From: CAYFVR01 sp046541515
GTDB taxonomy: Bacteria; Desulfobacterota; Desulfobacteria; Desulfobacterales; Desulfococcaceae
NCBI GenBank assembly: GCA_046541515.1
Contig: JBKHDD010000056.1
Location: 1-26,483 of the forward strand
Length of the DNA stretch: 26,483 bases
Reading direction: 5' to 3'
Positions 6,983 to 15,670 of the stretch are shown piece by piece; the first letter of the stretch is position 1; every line of letters starts with the position of its first letter. The translations under genes were made by a program, and so were the position numbers. Under the pieces are notes generated by a model. The model had not been told where the DNA came from. It was given only the letters and a program-made list of their open reading frames with translations, and did no database searches.

Positions 6983-9343
6983 GTGCTGATCCACGTTTAC
7001 CCCGCCGAAGACGCCCCCGGGGCCGACCGGCTGACCTTCGGGTTCCGGCCGGCCTCCCTGCGCCGGAAAATCGGACTGGCCGGCCGCCGTTTCCTGGAAG
7101 GCGGCGCCGGCCCGACCGCCGATTTGCCGGTCCACCGGCTTGCCCCCGGCCACCGGGGCTTCGCCCAACTGGGCCGCAACCGGGGCGACCGGTTCGTCTT
7201 CTGGCGGCCGGGAGCGGAACTGGCCATCGTGATCAGCCCCCTCAACTCCCTGGTGCGGGAACCTTCCGTTTCCCTCAAGGTCCGGACCGTCCAGACCGGC
7301 GCGGTGGCCTTCTCCGATCTCTCCCTGGGCCGGCTCCGGTTGCTGTACGTTCCGCCCGAAGCCCTGGCCTACCGGGATTTCCGGGAATCCCTGATCCAGG
7401 CCCTGGGCGACGCCCGCCCCGGCGTACTTCTCGTCGACGAGGCCCACGCCGTCTCGGAGTGGAGCGCCGATTTTCGGCCGGCCTATCGCCGGATACCCCA
7501 GCTTGCGGCCGATCTGGCCGGTCCCGAGGGAGACCTTTCCGTGCTGGCCCTCACCGCCGTCCGGGACCCGGCCGCCCGCCGGGACGCCCTCCGGCGGCTG
7601 TCCCTTCCGGACCAGACGCCGCCGCTCCGCGAAGATCTGTACCGGCCCCTGGCCAGTCTCCAGGTGGCGACGGTGGAGCGACCCGAAGACCGGGCCCCGG
7701 CCCGAAAGCGGCTTTTGCGGGAGGAGGTTCCGGCGCTCTTCGCCCGAGAAGGGCGGCCCGCGCCGGAACCGGCCGTCGAAAGGGCCGAGTCGCCCACGGT
7801 CGAGACGCCCGCCCTGGACAGATTCACCGTGACCACCCGGTCGGAGGCCGCCGCCGGGGGTCCGGCTCGCGTCGAAATCCAGCTGGGCATGGCCGGCGGC
7901 CCGGAAGACTGGCTCTGGCAAATCCTGACCGAGGAAGCCTCGGCCGACCGTGTGCATTGGGTCCGGCTGGTGGACCCGCCCGTCTCCGCCTGCGGGGCGG
8001 ACCTGCTGGAACGGGGAGACCGGGTCCCCCGTTGCCGGGACGAGATTTGCCCCTTCGACCGGGACGCCCTTTGCGATTACGGGCGGGAGCACCATCGGAT
8101 TCAGGCCGGGCGCCCGGACCCGTTGAACGGGACCCTGCAAACCCTGGACGTGCTGGACGACCTGGTGGCCGGCGCCGAGGCCGGGGAACGACCCATTCGG
8201 ATTTCCCCGGGCGAGGCCGGACCGGTCGAGGTGGAAATTGCGCTCCACCGACTGGGCGACCTGGGCCTGTTGACCGGCCTGTTTCGGGAACCGGGGGAGG
8301 TCGGCGGCCACCGGTTTCAGGTCTACGGCTTCGAACCGCCGGACGATCCGTCGGCGGTCTGGGCGGGACTGTTGCGCCACCTTCGGGACCACGATCGCTC
8401 TCTCAACGGTCGCCTCCGTTCCCTGGCCGCCGACGATCTCGCCGAAACCGAAAAACGCCGATGGGCCGCCGACACCCCCGAGGCCGAACAATGGCGGGAC
8501 CGCCTTCGCCGAGCGGCGAGGGAGGGCCGGTTCGGCCATTACGACAGCCACCGGGCCCTATTCGACGCCCTGGCCGCCGCCCTCCCCCGCCGGATCGCCC
8601 ACGTGGCCGATTTCCGCCGCCGCCAGGCCTACCGCCGGCTCTGGAACCTGCACGTTCGGCTGAGGCGAAACGACTGCCGCTACGCCGGCCTGCTGTGGGG
8701 GGTCCGGGCCACCGACGAGGGCTGGCGTTGCGAGGCCTGCGACCGCTGCGCCCCCGATCTCCACTTCGATCTCCTTCGCCGGAGTCCGCCGCCGGGGGTT
8801 CCCGGCCTTCCGGACCTGGAAAGCGATTTCATGGCCTGGCTGACCGACCCGGAAGCCCCCTTCGAAGCCGCCGAGGCCGACCGGCGAATTCAGACGTACG
8901 GGGACGCCTTCGAAAACATCTCGGCCCGGGCGGCCCGGGCGTTGATGGACGAGCCCCGCGACCTCAAGGCCCTCTACCTGGTCCGGGAGTTCGCCCGGGA
9001 GGCCGAGCGAACCATGGCGGAACGGGATCTTTTGCGGGTGGCCCGCCGGGACCTGCCGCCGCTGCAAATCATCCGCCTGTGCGAAACCGCCCCGGCCCCG
9101 GCCCCGGTGCGGCGGATTCGCTTCGAGTTGCTTGACGACGAAAACGGCGGCCTAGCCACCCCCGATGGAGAACGGTGGCTGCTGACCGAGGCGCTGAGCC
9201 TCTCCCTGGACCCGGACCGGCTGAGCCTGCTGGCCGGACGGGTCGTTCTGAACACCCTGGCGCGGGTGGACGTCTCTCCCCACCTGGACCGCCTCGATCG
9301 TCTGCTCAAGGAGGTCTCCCATGACCCGGCTGTCCAGCCCTGA
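6983..9343 (+). CDS. RecQ-like helicase homologue lacking the Walker A region
   Basis: 786 residues from GTG 6983, the first usual start codon after the preceding gene; coding could begin nearer 6938. RecQ landmarks are present: VISPLNSLV (motif Ia), GRLRLLYVPPEAL, DEAH at residues 152-155 followed by AVSEWSADFRPAYRR (as in RecQ DEAHCISQWGHDFRP), and LALTAV (motif III). WVRLVDPPVSA matches the RecA2 strand before motif VI, followed by C351/C356/C364 (CPFDRDALCDYG). A second cluster, CEACDRC, starts at residue 583. The P-loop segment that should sit about 25 residues before ISPL is absent: the chain runs RFVFWRPGAELAIVISPL. No QExGRAGRDG arginine-finger motif is seen. ATP-driven unwinding is therefore unlikely; a DNA-binding or scaffolding role is inferred. 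It overlaps the downstream coiled-coil gene by 23 bases. Confidence 0.75.
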   Translation: MLIHVYPAEDAPGADRLTFGFRPASLRRKIGLAGRRFLEGGAGPTADLPVHRLAPGHRGFAQLGRNRGDRFVFWRPGAELAIVISPLNSLVREPSVSLKVRTVQTGAVAFSDLSLGRLRLLYVPPEALAYRDFRESLIQALGDARPGVLLVDEAHAVSEWSADFRPAYRRIPQLAADLAGPEGDLSVLALTAVRDPAARRDALRRLSLPDQTPPLREDLYRPLASLQVATVERPEDRAPARKRLLREEVPALFAREGRPAPEPAVERAESPTVETPALDRFTVTTRSEAAAGGPARVEIQLGMAGGPEDWLWQILTEEASADRVHWVRLVDPPVSACGADLLERGDRVPRCRDEICPFDRDALCDYGREHHRIQAGRPDPLNGTLQTLDVLDDLVAGAEAGERPIRISPGEAGPVEVEIALHRLGDLGLLTGLFREPGEVGGHRFQVYGFEPPDDPSAVWAGLLRHLRDHDRSLNGRLRSLAADDLAETEKRRWAADTPEAEQWRDRLRRAAREGRFGHYDSHRALFDALAAALPRRIAHVADFRRRQAYRRLWNLHVRLRRNDCRYAGLLWGVRATDEGWRCEACDRCAPDLHFDLLRRSPPPGVPGLPDLESDFMAWLTDPEAPFEAAEADRRIQTYGDAFENISARAARALMDEPRDLKALYLVREFAREAERTMAERDLLRVARRDLPPLQIIRLCETAPAPAPVRRIRFELLDDENGGLATPDGERWLLTEALSLSLDPDRLSLLAGRVVLNTLARVDVSPHLDRLDRLLKEVSHDPAVQP

Positions 9344-11192
9344 AAGCGCCATCCGGAAAATCGCCGAGGTGGAGGAGCGGATTGAAACCCTCTACGCCGT
9401 GGTGGACCGGATTCAGGAGCTGCGGGACCAACTCTCCGGAACCGTCGCCGCCGCCGGGGAACACGAAACCGGCCTGCGCGAGCGGCTGGAGGCCTTGGGC
9501 GTCCTGGAGTCGGAATACCGGACCGCCGTGGAACGCCTTTCCGACCTCGGCGACCGGGCCGCGCGGGAGATGGCCGAAATCCGGGCCGCGCTGGAGTGGG
9601 AACGGGACGGAGTCCGGAACACCCGGGCCGATTTCCAGGCGGAAATGGAGCGCCAGGAGCGGCTCCGGGCGACGTTGACGGCCGAAATCTCCGCCGCCGC
9701 CCGGCAAACCGCCGAAGGAACCGTCTGGCTCCAGGACCGGGTGGACCGGGGCCTTTTATCCCTGGATCTGGCCTTGGCCCGGGAGCGGGACCGGCTGCGC
9801 GCCGAGGCGGAAAAGGAGCGGGACGCCCTGGCCGACGCGGTGGAGCTGATCCGGGAGGAGGCCTTCCATCTGGAAGATCGGCTGGAGCGGTACAAAGCCG
9901 ATCTGTCCGGCCGGTTCGACCGGCGGGTGGACCTGCTGGCCGAGCGGCAGCGGTTGTTCCGGGAAACGGCCATCCAGGAACTGCACCAGCGGTTTGCCGA
10001 AACGGCCGAACGGCTTCAGGCCCGGGCCGACGCGGCCGAGGCCGAGTTGCGGGAGGCCGGAGCGGCCGAGGCGGCCCGGGTTTCCGAGGCCGTGGGCTTT
10101 CTGCAAACCGAGCGGGAGGCCGCCCAAGCCCGGGCGGAGACCGCCGCCGCCGAAGCGGCCCGCCGCCGGGCCGACGCCGAGGCGCTCATCCAAGGCGCCC
10201 GGGAGCGCACCGATCAGACCCTGAAGGACATCAACGCGGTGATGGCCCGGGAGGTGGACCATGTGGCCGCCTTCATCGCCGACGCGGAAACCCAGATTCA
10301 GGGGCTCAAGGGCGAACTGAAAACGTTCCGGGACCGGGCGGCCGCCGCCATGAACCGGCGGGCCGAGGACCTCCGAAACGACCAAAGCGCCTTCCAGGAA
10401 TCCCTTCGCCGGGAGCTGGAGGGGCGGATTTCCGAACAGCTCCAAGCCCTGCGGCGGGGGGTGGACCAGCGGATGGAGGCCCTCTCCGTCGAGCGCAAGT
10501 CGGTGGAAGAGTCCCACCAAACCCTGGAGGAAACCCTTGCCCAGGTCAATCGGCGCATTCAGGAACGGACCTCCTTTTTCGGCGCCCAGCTCAACAACCT
10601 GATTTTGGAGTCCCAGCGGGAGCTTTCCGGCGCCTCGGAAGCGGCCCGGTCCCGCATGGAAACCCAGGCGCGGAAGCTGAGCGCCTTCGCCGAAGAGCAG
10701 CGGACCGGCCTCAAAAAACTGCGGGACCAGGTGCGCGGCTTCGCCGACACGGTGCGGGAACGGCTGGAGGCCGACCGCCGCCGCCAGGAGGCGGGCTGGG
10801 CGGAATTCCGCAAAGAGATCGTGGAACGGGTGGACGCACGAATCGGCCGGGAGGCGGCGCGGCAGGCCGAAATCCTGAAAACCGAGCTGGAAAGCCGGCT
10901 GAACCAGGCCGCCGAGGCCCGGCAGGCCGACGCAGAGGCGATGAACCGGCGGGCCGAGGCGGTGGAAGGCCGCATGGGCGCCCTGGAAAACGCCCAGTCC
11001 GAGGCCGAGTCGGCCCTGCGCCAACGGATGTCCGCCGTCAAAAAGGCGGTGAAACGGCTGCTGGAAAGCCGGGAACGGACCGACAAAACCTTGCCCGAGC
11101 TGGAGGCTCGCCTGGCGGCGGTGGAGGAAGCCCTGCAAAGCCGGAAAGGACTGTTTTCCTTCGCGGGCCGAAAACGGGAGCCCGAAGAATGA
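9321..11192 (+). CDS. Long coiled-coil protein of unknown function
   Basis: 623 residues, almost wholly Glu/Arg/Ala/Gln/Leu-rich heptad sequence typical of an extended coiled coil, with a short non-coiled tail (RKGLFSFAGRKREPEE). No signal peptide, membrane segment or terminal ATPase halves are seen, so it is not an SMC or RecN protein. The ATG at 9321 lies inside the end of the RecQ-like gene and has AAGGAGG at 9308-9314. Its TGA overlaps the ATG of the phosphodiesterase gene (ATGA). The overlaps on both sides indicate co-expression and probably balanced amounts. It may be a structural or tethering partner of the RecQ-like protein; the function is not known. Confidence 0.85.
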   Translation: MTRLSSPESAIRKIAEVEERIETLYAVVDRIQELRDQLSGTVAAAGEHETGLRERLEALGVLESEYRTAVERLSDLGDRAAREMAEIRAALEWERDGVRNTRADFQAEMERQERLRATLTAEISAAARQTAEGTVWLQDRVDRGLLSLDLALARERDRLRAEAEKERDALADAVELIREEAFHLEDRLERYKADLSGRFDRRVDLLAERQRLFRETAIQELHQRFAETAERLQARADAAEAELREAGAAEAARVSEAVGFLQTEREAAQARAETAAAEAARRRADAEALIQGARERTDQTLKDINAVMAREVDHVAAFIADAETQIQGLKGELKTFRDRAAAAMNRRAEDLRNDQSAFQESLRRELEGRISEQLQALRRGVDQRMEALSVERKSVEESHQTLEETLAQVNRRIQERTSFFGAQLNNLILESQRELSGASEAARSRMETQARKLSAFAEEQRTGLKKLRDQVRGFADTVRERLEADRRRQEAGWAEFRKEIVERVDARIGREAARQAEILKTELESRLNQAAEARQADAEAMNRRAEAVEGRMGALENAQSEAESALRQRMSAVKKAVKRLLESRERTDKTLPELEARLAAVEEALQSRKGLFSFAGRKREPEE

Positions 11193-11989
11193 CCAAGGAC
11201 GTGACCAGACGAATGAGCCGGCTTCGGGACCTTTCCTTTCCTCTGGTGGTGGCTCATCGCGGCTTCCGGACCCGGGCCCCGGAAAACACCCTGGCCGCCT
11301 TCGAAGCCGCCGCAACGGCCGGAGCGGCCATGATCGAATTCGACGTGGGGCTGACCCGGGACGGCGTGCCGGTGGTGATCCACGACGCCGAGGTGGACCG
11401 CACCACCGACGGCGTTGGCCGGGTGGACGACCTGACCCTGGCCGAGATCCAGGCCCTGGACGCCGGCGGCTGGTTCCATCCCCGTTTCGCCGGAGAGCGG
11501 GTGCCCACTCTGGCCCAGGTGCTGGACCGGATGGGCGGCCGGGTGGCCCTCAACATCGAAATCAAGCCGGAAGCGGCCGTCCCCCGTTTCCAAAACGGGT
11601 CCGGAATTGAACCGGTGGAGCGCCAGGTGATGGCGATGGTCCAGGCCCGGGGACTGGCGGAAAGCGTGCTGATCTCCAGCTTCGACGGCGGGGTGCTGGA
11701 TCGGCTGGCCGCGGCCCGCGCGCCGTTGGCTCTGGGGGTCCTCGCCGAGCGCGGCGACGTCGCCGAAGCCGTTCGCCGGTGCCTCCGCCTGGGCGCGTTT
11801 TCCTGGCACCCCGACTTCCGCCGCCTTTCCGCCGACGCGGTTCGCCGCGTTCGCCAGGAGACCGGCGCGCGGATTCTGCCCTACACGGTCAACGATCCCG
11901 CCGAAATGGACAAGCTGCTGGCCCTGGGCGCGGACGGTTTCTTCACCGACGACCCGGCCGCCGCCCGCCGCCGGATGGGCCGGGAGTAG
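11189..11989 (+). CDS. Glycerophosphodiester phosphodiesterase family protein (GDPD)
   Basis: 266 residues with a complete GDPD TIM-barrel signature. It has VVAHRGF with His23-Arg24, PENTLAAFEAA, Glu50 and Asp52 in MIEFDV, His65 in VVIHDAEVDRTTDG, then LNIEIKPE, and the C-terminal barrel strands (ILPYTVNDPAEMDKLLALGADGFFTDDP). The family hydrolyses glycerophosphodiesters to glycerol-3-phosphate and an alcohol using a divalent metal. There is no signal peptide, so a cytosolic enzyme is expected. Its ATG overlaps the coiled-coil gene stop; a second ATG at codon 9 is possible. Family assignment is secure; the substrate is not determined. Its place in this cluster is unusual, because no glycerol-phosphate uptake genes are nearby. 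Confidence 0.93.
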   Translation: MTKDVTRRMSRLRDLSFPLVVAHRGFRTRAPENTLAAFEAAATAGAAMIEFDVGLTRDGVPVVIHDAEVDRTTDGVGRVDDLTLAEIQALDAGGWFHPRFAGERVPTLAQVLDRMGGRVALNIEIKPEAAVPRFQNGSGIEPVERQVMAMVQARGLAESVLISSFDGGVLDRLAAARAPLALGVLAERGDVAEAVRRCLRLGAFSWHPDFRRLSADAVRRVRQETGARILPYTVNDPAEMDKLLALGADGFFTDDPAAARRRMGRE

Positions 11990-11993
11990 TCCC

Positions 11994-14924
11994 ATCCCCG
12001 GCCGCTCCCGCAACGCGCCCCCTCTGGGAACCGACGCCGGCGCCCGATCCGACGCCTTCCCCGAAACCGCCTCTCCGGCCGTCCCGCCGAAACCGACCTG
12101 GTGGGTCCGCTGGAGCTACCGCGTCGTCGATTTTCTGAGCTTCAGCGGCGGCATCCGGGCGCTGGCGGAGACCCTGAACCGGGAAACCACGCCCCGGGAC
12201 GACATCACCCCGGACCTGCTGGCCCACCCCGGCGGCTTCACCCGGGCGCTGCACAAACGCCGCATCGGCATGGCCGAAGCCTACCGCCGGGTGGCCGGGC
12301 GTCCCGAGCCCGAGCCGGCCCGAAAGCGGCTTCACGCCCTCAAACGGCTCATGGAGCTTTCCCTCCACGCCAAAACCGTCGGCATGCCGGTCAACACCGC
12401 CCGGGTCCAGATCGAAATGATGAAAACCGCCGTCCAGACGGGCGACGACCCCCGGCGGCAAATGGAGCTGATCGCCGACTTTTCCCGGGCGTCCTACGGC
12501 CGGGAGGCGGAAATCCGACGGTATCTGACCGAACTGGGCCGGGTGGAGATCCCCGAAACCGCTCGGCCCCTCCGGGAAATGGCGCTGGGCTGGGACGACC
12601 ACGTCCACGATCGGATGTCCGAGGGGCGCAAAACCCCCAGCGAGGTGGTGCTGGACGCCTTTCTGAAGGGCATGAGCCGCCTCGCCCTGGCCTACTACGA
12701 CATCCCGTCCCGGGAGACCGTTTTCGAGGCAACCGAGGCCGGCCGCCTCACGGGGGTGGCGGTGGGCGTGGCCGTTGAGTTCAGCGTGGGACCGGCCCGG
12801 CGGCGACGCCATTTCATGTTCCTTCCCCCGGTCTCCGACGCCTCCGGCTATTCCGATTTTTTCGACGAACACTGCCGGGACCTGGCCGATTTCGTGGACG
12901 GGCTGGAGGAAAACCGGAAGCGAAGGCGGCGGGTGGTGGTGGATATTCTGAAGGAATTCAACCGCACCGGCCGGGCGGTGCTCAACGAAGGCTTTCCGGA
13001 GCCGCATCCCTTGGCGGCGCCCCCGCTTTCCGTGGACGACCTGGAACGGCTGGCCCCCCACGGCCAGTTTTCCCGCAACCATCTCAGCCAGTTGTTGTGC
13101 GAAAGCCTGCGGGAGGTCCTCTGGCGACGGGTGGTGACTTTGCGCACCCATTACGGGGTTTCCCGCCGACTCCATCGCCGGGGCCGCCTGACCGACTGGG
13201 AGCTGGAACAGGTGGCCATTGCCAGCGGCCGGGCCCGTCGGCAGTACAACCGACTGAGCCCCGGCGGCATCAAACAACGTTTTCTAACGGGGAAAAGCGC
13301 CCGGGATTACGATTCGGCCTTTTCCAAGCCGGAGGACATTCTGCCGGCCTTGGCGGAAGCCGGCGGAACGGTGGTCTTCAACCGTCCCCTCTCTTTCGGG
13401 CTGGCCAACGCCGTGGAGACGCTGGTGGCCCATCCCGGCCACATTCACCGGGTGGAGGTGATGAACGTCCGGGACCGTCTGGGCCGGGACCCGGCGGAGA
13501 TCATCCAACTGGCCCGGTTCATCGCGCGGCTCAACGAGGGCGACGAGGCGGAGCTGGCCCGGTTTCTGGAACGGCGGGAGATCGGGGGGATCGACCGGGA
13601 GGCCCTGGCCCGGGCCGCGGCCCACTGTCGGGAAGCGCCCATTCTCCCGGTCATCGGCAGCGCCGCCACCGGCTGGGCCCCGGAAGCCCCCGGCATGGGC
13701 TTCATCGCGGCGGACCAGATTCCCCGCCGCTCCCTTCGCCGATTCGCCCAAACCCATCATCGCCTGCCCCGGCCGGTGGCGGCGCTGATGGCGGCCGGCG
13801 GCGCTCCGGACGGCGAAGCGGGGGAGGCCGACATTTACTGCCTGGGCCGACGGCGGCGCTTTTCCCCCAACCGGGTGGGGGACGAGGACCCGGCCCGCCT
13901 CATCGGCCCCCTTCGGGCCTGGCGCTACCTGAATCCGGCGCTCAAAAACCTGATCCGGGCCGGGGCGGGCTGGCTGCCGGCCTGGTGGTGGATCGGCCCC
14001 CGTTTCGCCCTGGTCTGGTTCTGCGTCACCTTTTTCCGGAACGTCCTGGTGGATCTGGTGGCCTTCTCCGGCACCCGGCCGCGGGCCTGGCGCGTCAAAG
14101 ACATCGACTTCGACAACGCGGCCCAGTCGCTGTTCTGGACCGGCTTTTCCGTGCCGGCGCTGGGCGGCGTGAAGCTGGGCTTCGACCATGCCTGGCCCCT
14201 GTTCTTCCCGGAAACGGGGGAGCTGGTGTTCAACTGGGCAAAATTTCTGGCGATCTGCGTGGCCAACGGCGTCTACATCTCGGCCCACAACACCCTGCGC
14301 GGCTTCGACCGGCGGACGATCCGGGTCAATTTCTTCCGCAGCGTCCTGGCCTGGCCGTTTTCCGCCCTTTTCGCGCCCGCCGGCGACCTGTTGGGGATTC
14401 CCAGCATCGTCCAGGCCAAATTCTGGTCCGACGGGGTGGGGGCGGTGATCGAGGGAACCGGAAAATTCCACCGGAAAGTGGTGCTGCGGCGGCGAGACAT
14501 CGAGACGCTGCTGGAGCGGCTGGCGTCGCGGGACCGGCCGGTGCGGCTGACGGCCATGCTCGACATTCTGTTCATATGGGCGCGCCGCCAGCGGGGGCGC
14601 ACCGGCCTGGGCAGGGTGCTGCTGGGCGCCCGGGCGGGCGTCTTGGGCCGCCTTCGGAAGAAGGGACGCGAGGTTCGCGCGGCGGACCTGAATCGGCTGG
14701 CGGAGCTGTTCCGCCCCCAGGAGGCCCAGGAAGAGCTGATTCGCCACGCCCGGGAGACCTACAACCGGCGGGAAATCCTTTTTCTGGCCCGCCTGATTCG
14801 GGAAAGCGTGGTTCCCTTCCACCACTGGGTTCAACGGTTGCGGCGGCGGGAGGGGCTCCGCCGATCCGAACGATCCGACGGATCGGATCGATCGCGCGGT
14901 TCGGCCAACGATCCTTTTCGATAG
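11994..14924 (+). CDS. Large protein of unknown function with a hydrophobic C-terminal region
   Basis: The first ordinary start codon is the ATG at 12270 (884 residues). The frame upstream, back to about 11994, is open and has strongly G/C-biased third positions. It encodes a protein-like segment (PKPTWWVRWSYRVVDFLSFSGG), so coding probably starts just after the GDPD stop. No in-frame ATG, GTG or TTG lies between 11940 and 12270. ATC 11994, 7 bases after GGGAG, or CTG 12024 are the options, unless a base is miscalled. Residue numbers here count from ATG 12270. The N-terminal two thirds is soluble and Arg/Glu-rich. Residues about 567-730 hold perhaps four hydrophobic segments (WFCVTFFRNVLVDLVAF, FLAICVANGVYIS). 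A basic tail ends in Arg/Ser/Asp repeats. I do not recognise the family. Confidence 0.75.
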   Translation: MPGRSRNAPPLGTDAGARSDAFPETASPAVPPKPTWWVRWSYRVVDFLSFSGGIRALAETLNRETTPRDDITPDLLAHPGGFTRALHKRRIGMAEAYRRVAGRPEPEPARKRLHALKRLMELSLHAKTVGMPVNTARVQIEMMKTAVQTGDDPRRQMELIADFSRASYGREAEIRRYLTELGRVEIPETARPLREMALGWDDHVHDRMSEGRKTPSEVVLDAFLKGMSRLALAYYDIPSRETVFEATEAGRLTGVAVGVAVEFSVGPARRRRHFMFLPPVSDASGYSDFFDEHCRDLADFVDGLEENRKRRRRVVVDILKEFNRTGRAVLNEGFPEPHPLAAPPLSVDDLERLAPHGQFSRNHLSQLLCESLREVLWRRVVTLRTHYGVSRRLHRRGRLTDWELEQVAIASGRARRQYNRLSPGGIKQRFLTGKSARDYDSAFSKPEDILPALAEAGGTVVFNRPLSFGLANAVETLVAHPGHIHRVEVMNVRDRLGRDPAEIIQLARFIARLNEGDEAELARFLERREIGGIDREALARAAAHCREAPILPVIGSAATGWAPEAPGMGFIAADQIPRRSLRRFAQTHHRLPRPVAALMAAGGAPDGEAGEADIYCLGRRRRFSPNRVGDEDPARLIGPLRAWRYLNPALKNLIRAGAGWLPAWWWIGPRFALVWFCVTFFRNVLVDLVAFSGTRPRAWRVKDIDFDNAAQSLFWTGFSVPALGGVKLGFDHAWPLFFPETGELVFNWAKFLAICVANGVYISAHNTLRGFDRRTIRVNFFRSVLAWPFSALFAPAGDLLGIPSIVQAKFWSDGVGAVIEGTGKFHRKVVLRRRDIETLLERLASRDRPVRLTAMLDILFIWARRQRGRTGLGRVLLGARAGVLGRLRKKGREVRAADLNRLAELFRPQEAQEELIRHARETYNRREILFLARLIRESVVPFHHWVQRLRRREGLRRSERSDGSDRSRGSANDPFR
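14862..14890. repeat. GATC-rich inverted and direct repeats at a gene 3' end
   Basis: CGATCCGA occurs at 14862-14869 and 14871-14878, and its complement TCGGATCG at 14883-14890. CGATCCG/CGGATCG also forms a 7-bp palindrome at 14871-14885. The repeats encode the Arg/Ser/Asp tail of the large unknown protein. No T-run follows, so this is not an intrinsic terminator. Confidence 0.45.
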
Positions 14925-14975
14925 AGCCGGGAAAGGGAGGAAGCGCTCTTGGTCCGGCCCTGGGCCGCCCTTGCA

Positions 14976-15004
14976 TTGCCCCGGCCCGCGCCCGTGCTTA
15001 TGGT
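14976..15004 (+). promoter_or_regulatory. Candidate ferritin promoter
   Basis: TTGCCC (14976-14981) and TATGGT (14999-15004) are 17 bases apart in the 190-base gap before the ferritin gene. A leader of about 100 bases would follow. I see no convincing Fur box near it. Confidence 0.4.
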
Positions 15005-15114
15005 TGAAAGTCAATCCAAGGTCCGGAAACCGCGCCGAACCCACGGCGCTTTCGCCGGCCGATCGGCCAATGTTCCGGTCCCATTCCATCCACCCGTTCC
15101 GCACGGAGGCTACA

Positions 15115-15627
15115 ATGCTGACCCAGCGCATGGAAGAGGCTCTCAACGAGCAGATCAACGCCGAGTTGTACTCTGGATACCTGTACATGGCCATGTCGGC
15201 CTATTTCGCCAAGGAGGGGCTGCCCGGCTTCGCCAACTGGATGCATGCCCAAGCCCAGGAAGAGCAGTTTCACGCCGAAAAGTTCTACAATTTCATCCTG
15301 GAACGGGACGGTCGCGTGGCGCTGAAAACCATCGAGGCGCCCCCGGCCTCCTGGGATTCCGCCCTGGCCGCCTTTCAGGATTCCCTCGCACACGAGCAAA
15401 AGGTGACCGACCGGATCAACAAGCTGATGGATCTGGCGGTGGAGGAAAAGGATCACGCCACCCGGGGATTCCTTCAGTGGTTCGTGGACGAGCAGGTGGA
15501 AGAGGAAGACAGCGTCCGGCAGGTGATTGACGAACTGAAACTGGTCGGCGGCGCCGGCGGCGGCATGTTCATGCTCAACCGGGAGCTGGGCCAGCGGAGC
15601 TTCAGCCCGCCGGCCGACGCTGGATAA
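15115..15627 (+). CDS. ftnA: Bacterial non-haem ferritin (FtnA type)
   Basis: Iron-storage protein that oxidises Fe(II) and stores it as a mineral core in a 24-subunit cytosolic shell. The 170-residue chain is the usual length. Ferroxidase ligands are in place: Glu17 in NAELYSGYLY, Glu50 and His53 in EEQFHAEKF, Glu94 in AHEQKVTDRIN, and Glu126-Gln127 with Glu129-Glu130 in WFVDEQVEEE, which is the E. coli FtnA pattern. The chain lacks the haem-binding Met of bacterioferritin at the expected place. The ATG at 15115 has GGAGG 5 bases upstream. It appears monocistronic, with its own promoter, and converges on the broken kinase gene. Confidence 0.95.
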   Translation: MLTQRMEEALNEQINAELYSGYLYMAMSAYFAKEGLPGFANWMHAQAQEEQFHAEKFYNFILERDGRVALKTIEAPPASWDSALAAFQDSLAHEQKVTDRINKLMDLAVEEKDHATRGFLQWFVDEQVEEEDSVRQVIDELKLVGGAGGGMFMLNRELGQRSFSPPADAG

Positions 15628-15670
15628 TCTTTTTTTCCGCTTCGGATTGAACCCTTCGGGCGGCCCGGGG

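Noticed and set aside
12101..12778. Alternative frame of about 225 codons near the start of the large unknown gene
   Set aside because: Its composition is Arg/Pro/Gly-rich and third-position bias clearly favours the other frame.
15600..15650. Intrinsic terminator after ferritin
   Set aside because: A T-run is present right after the stop codon, but the stem before it (CAGC/GCTG) is too short and its loop too long to support a call.
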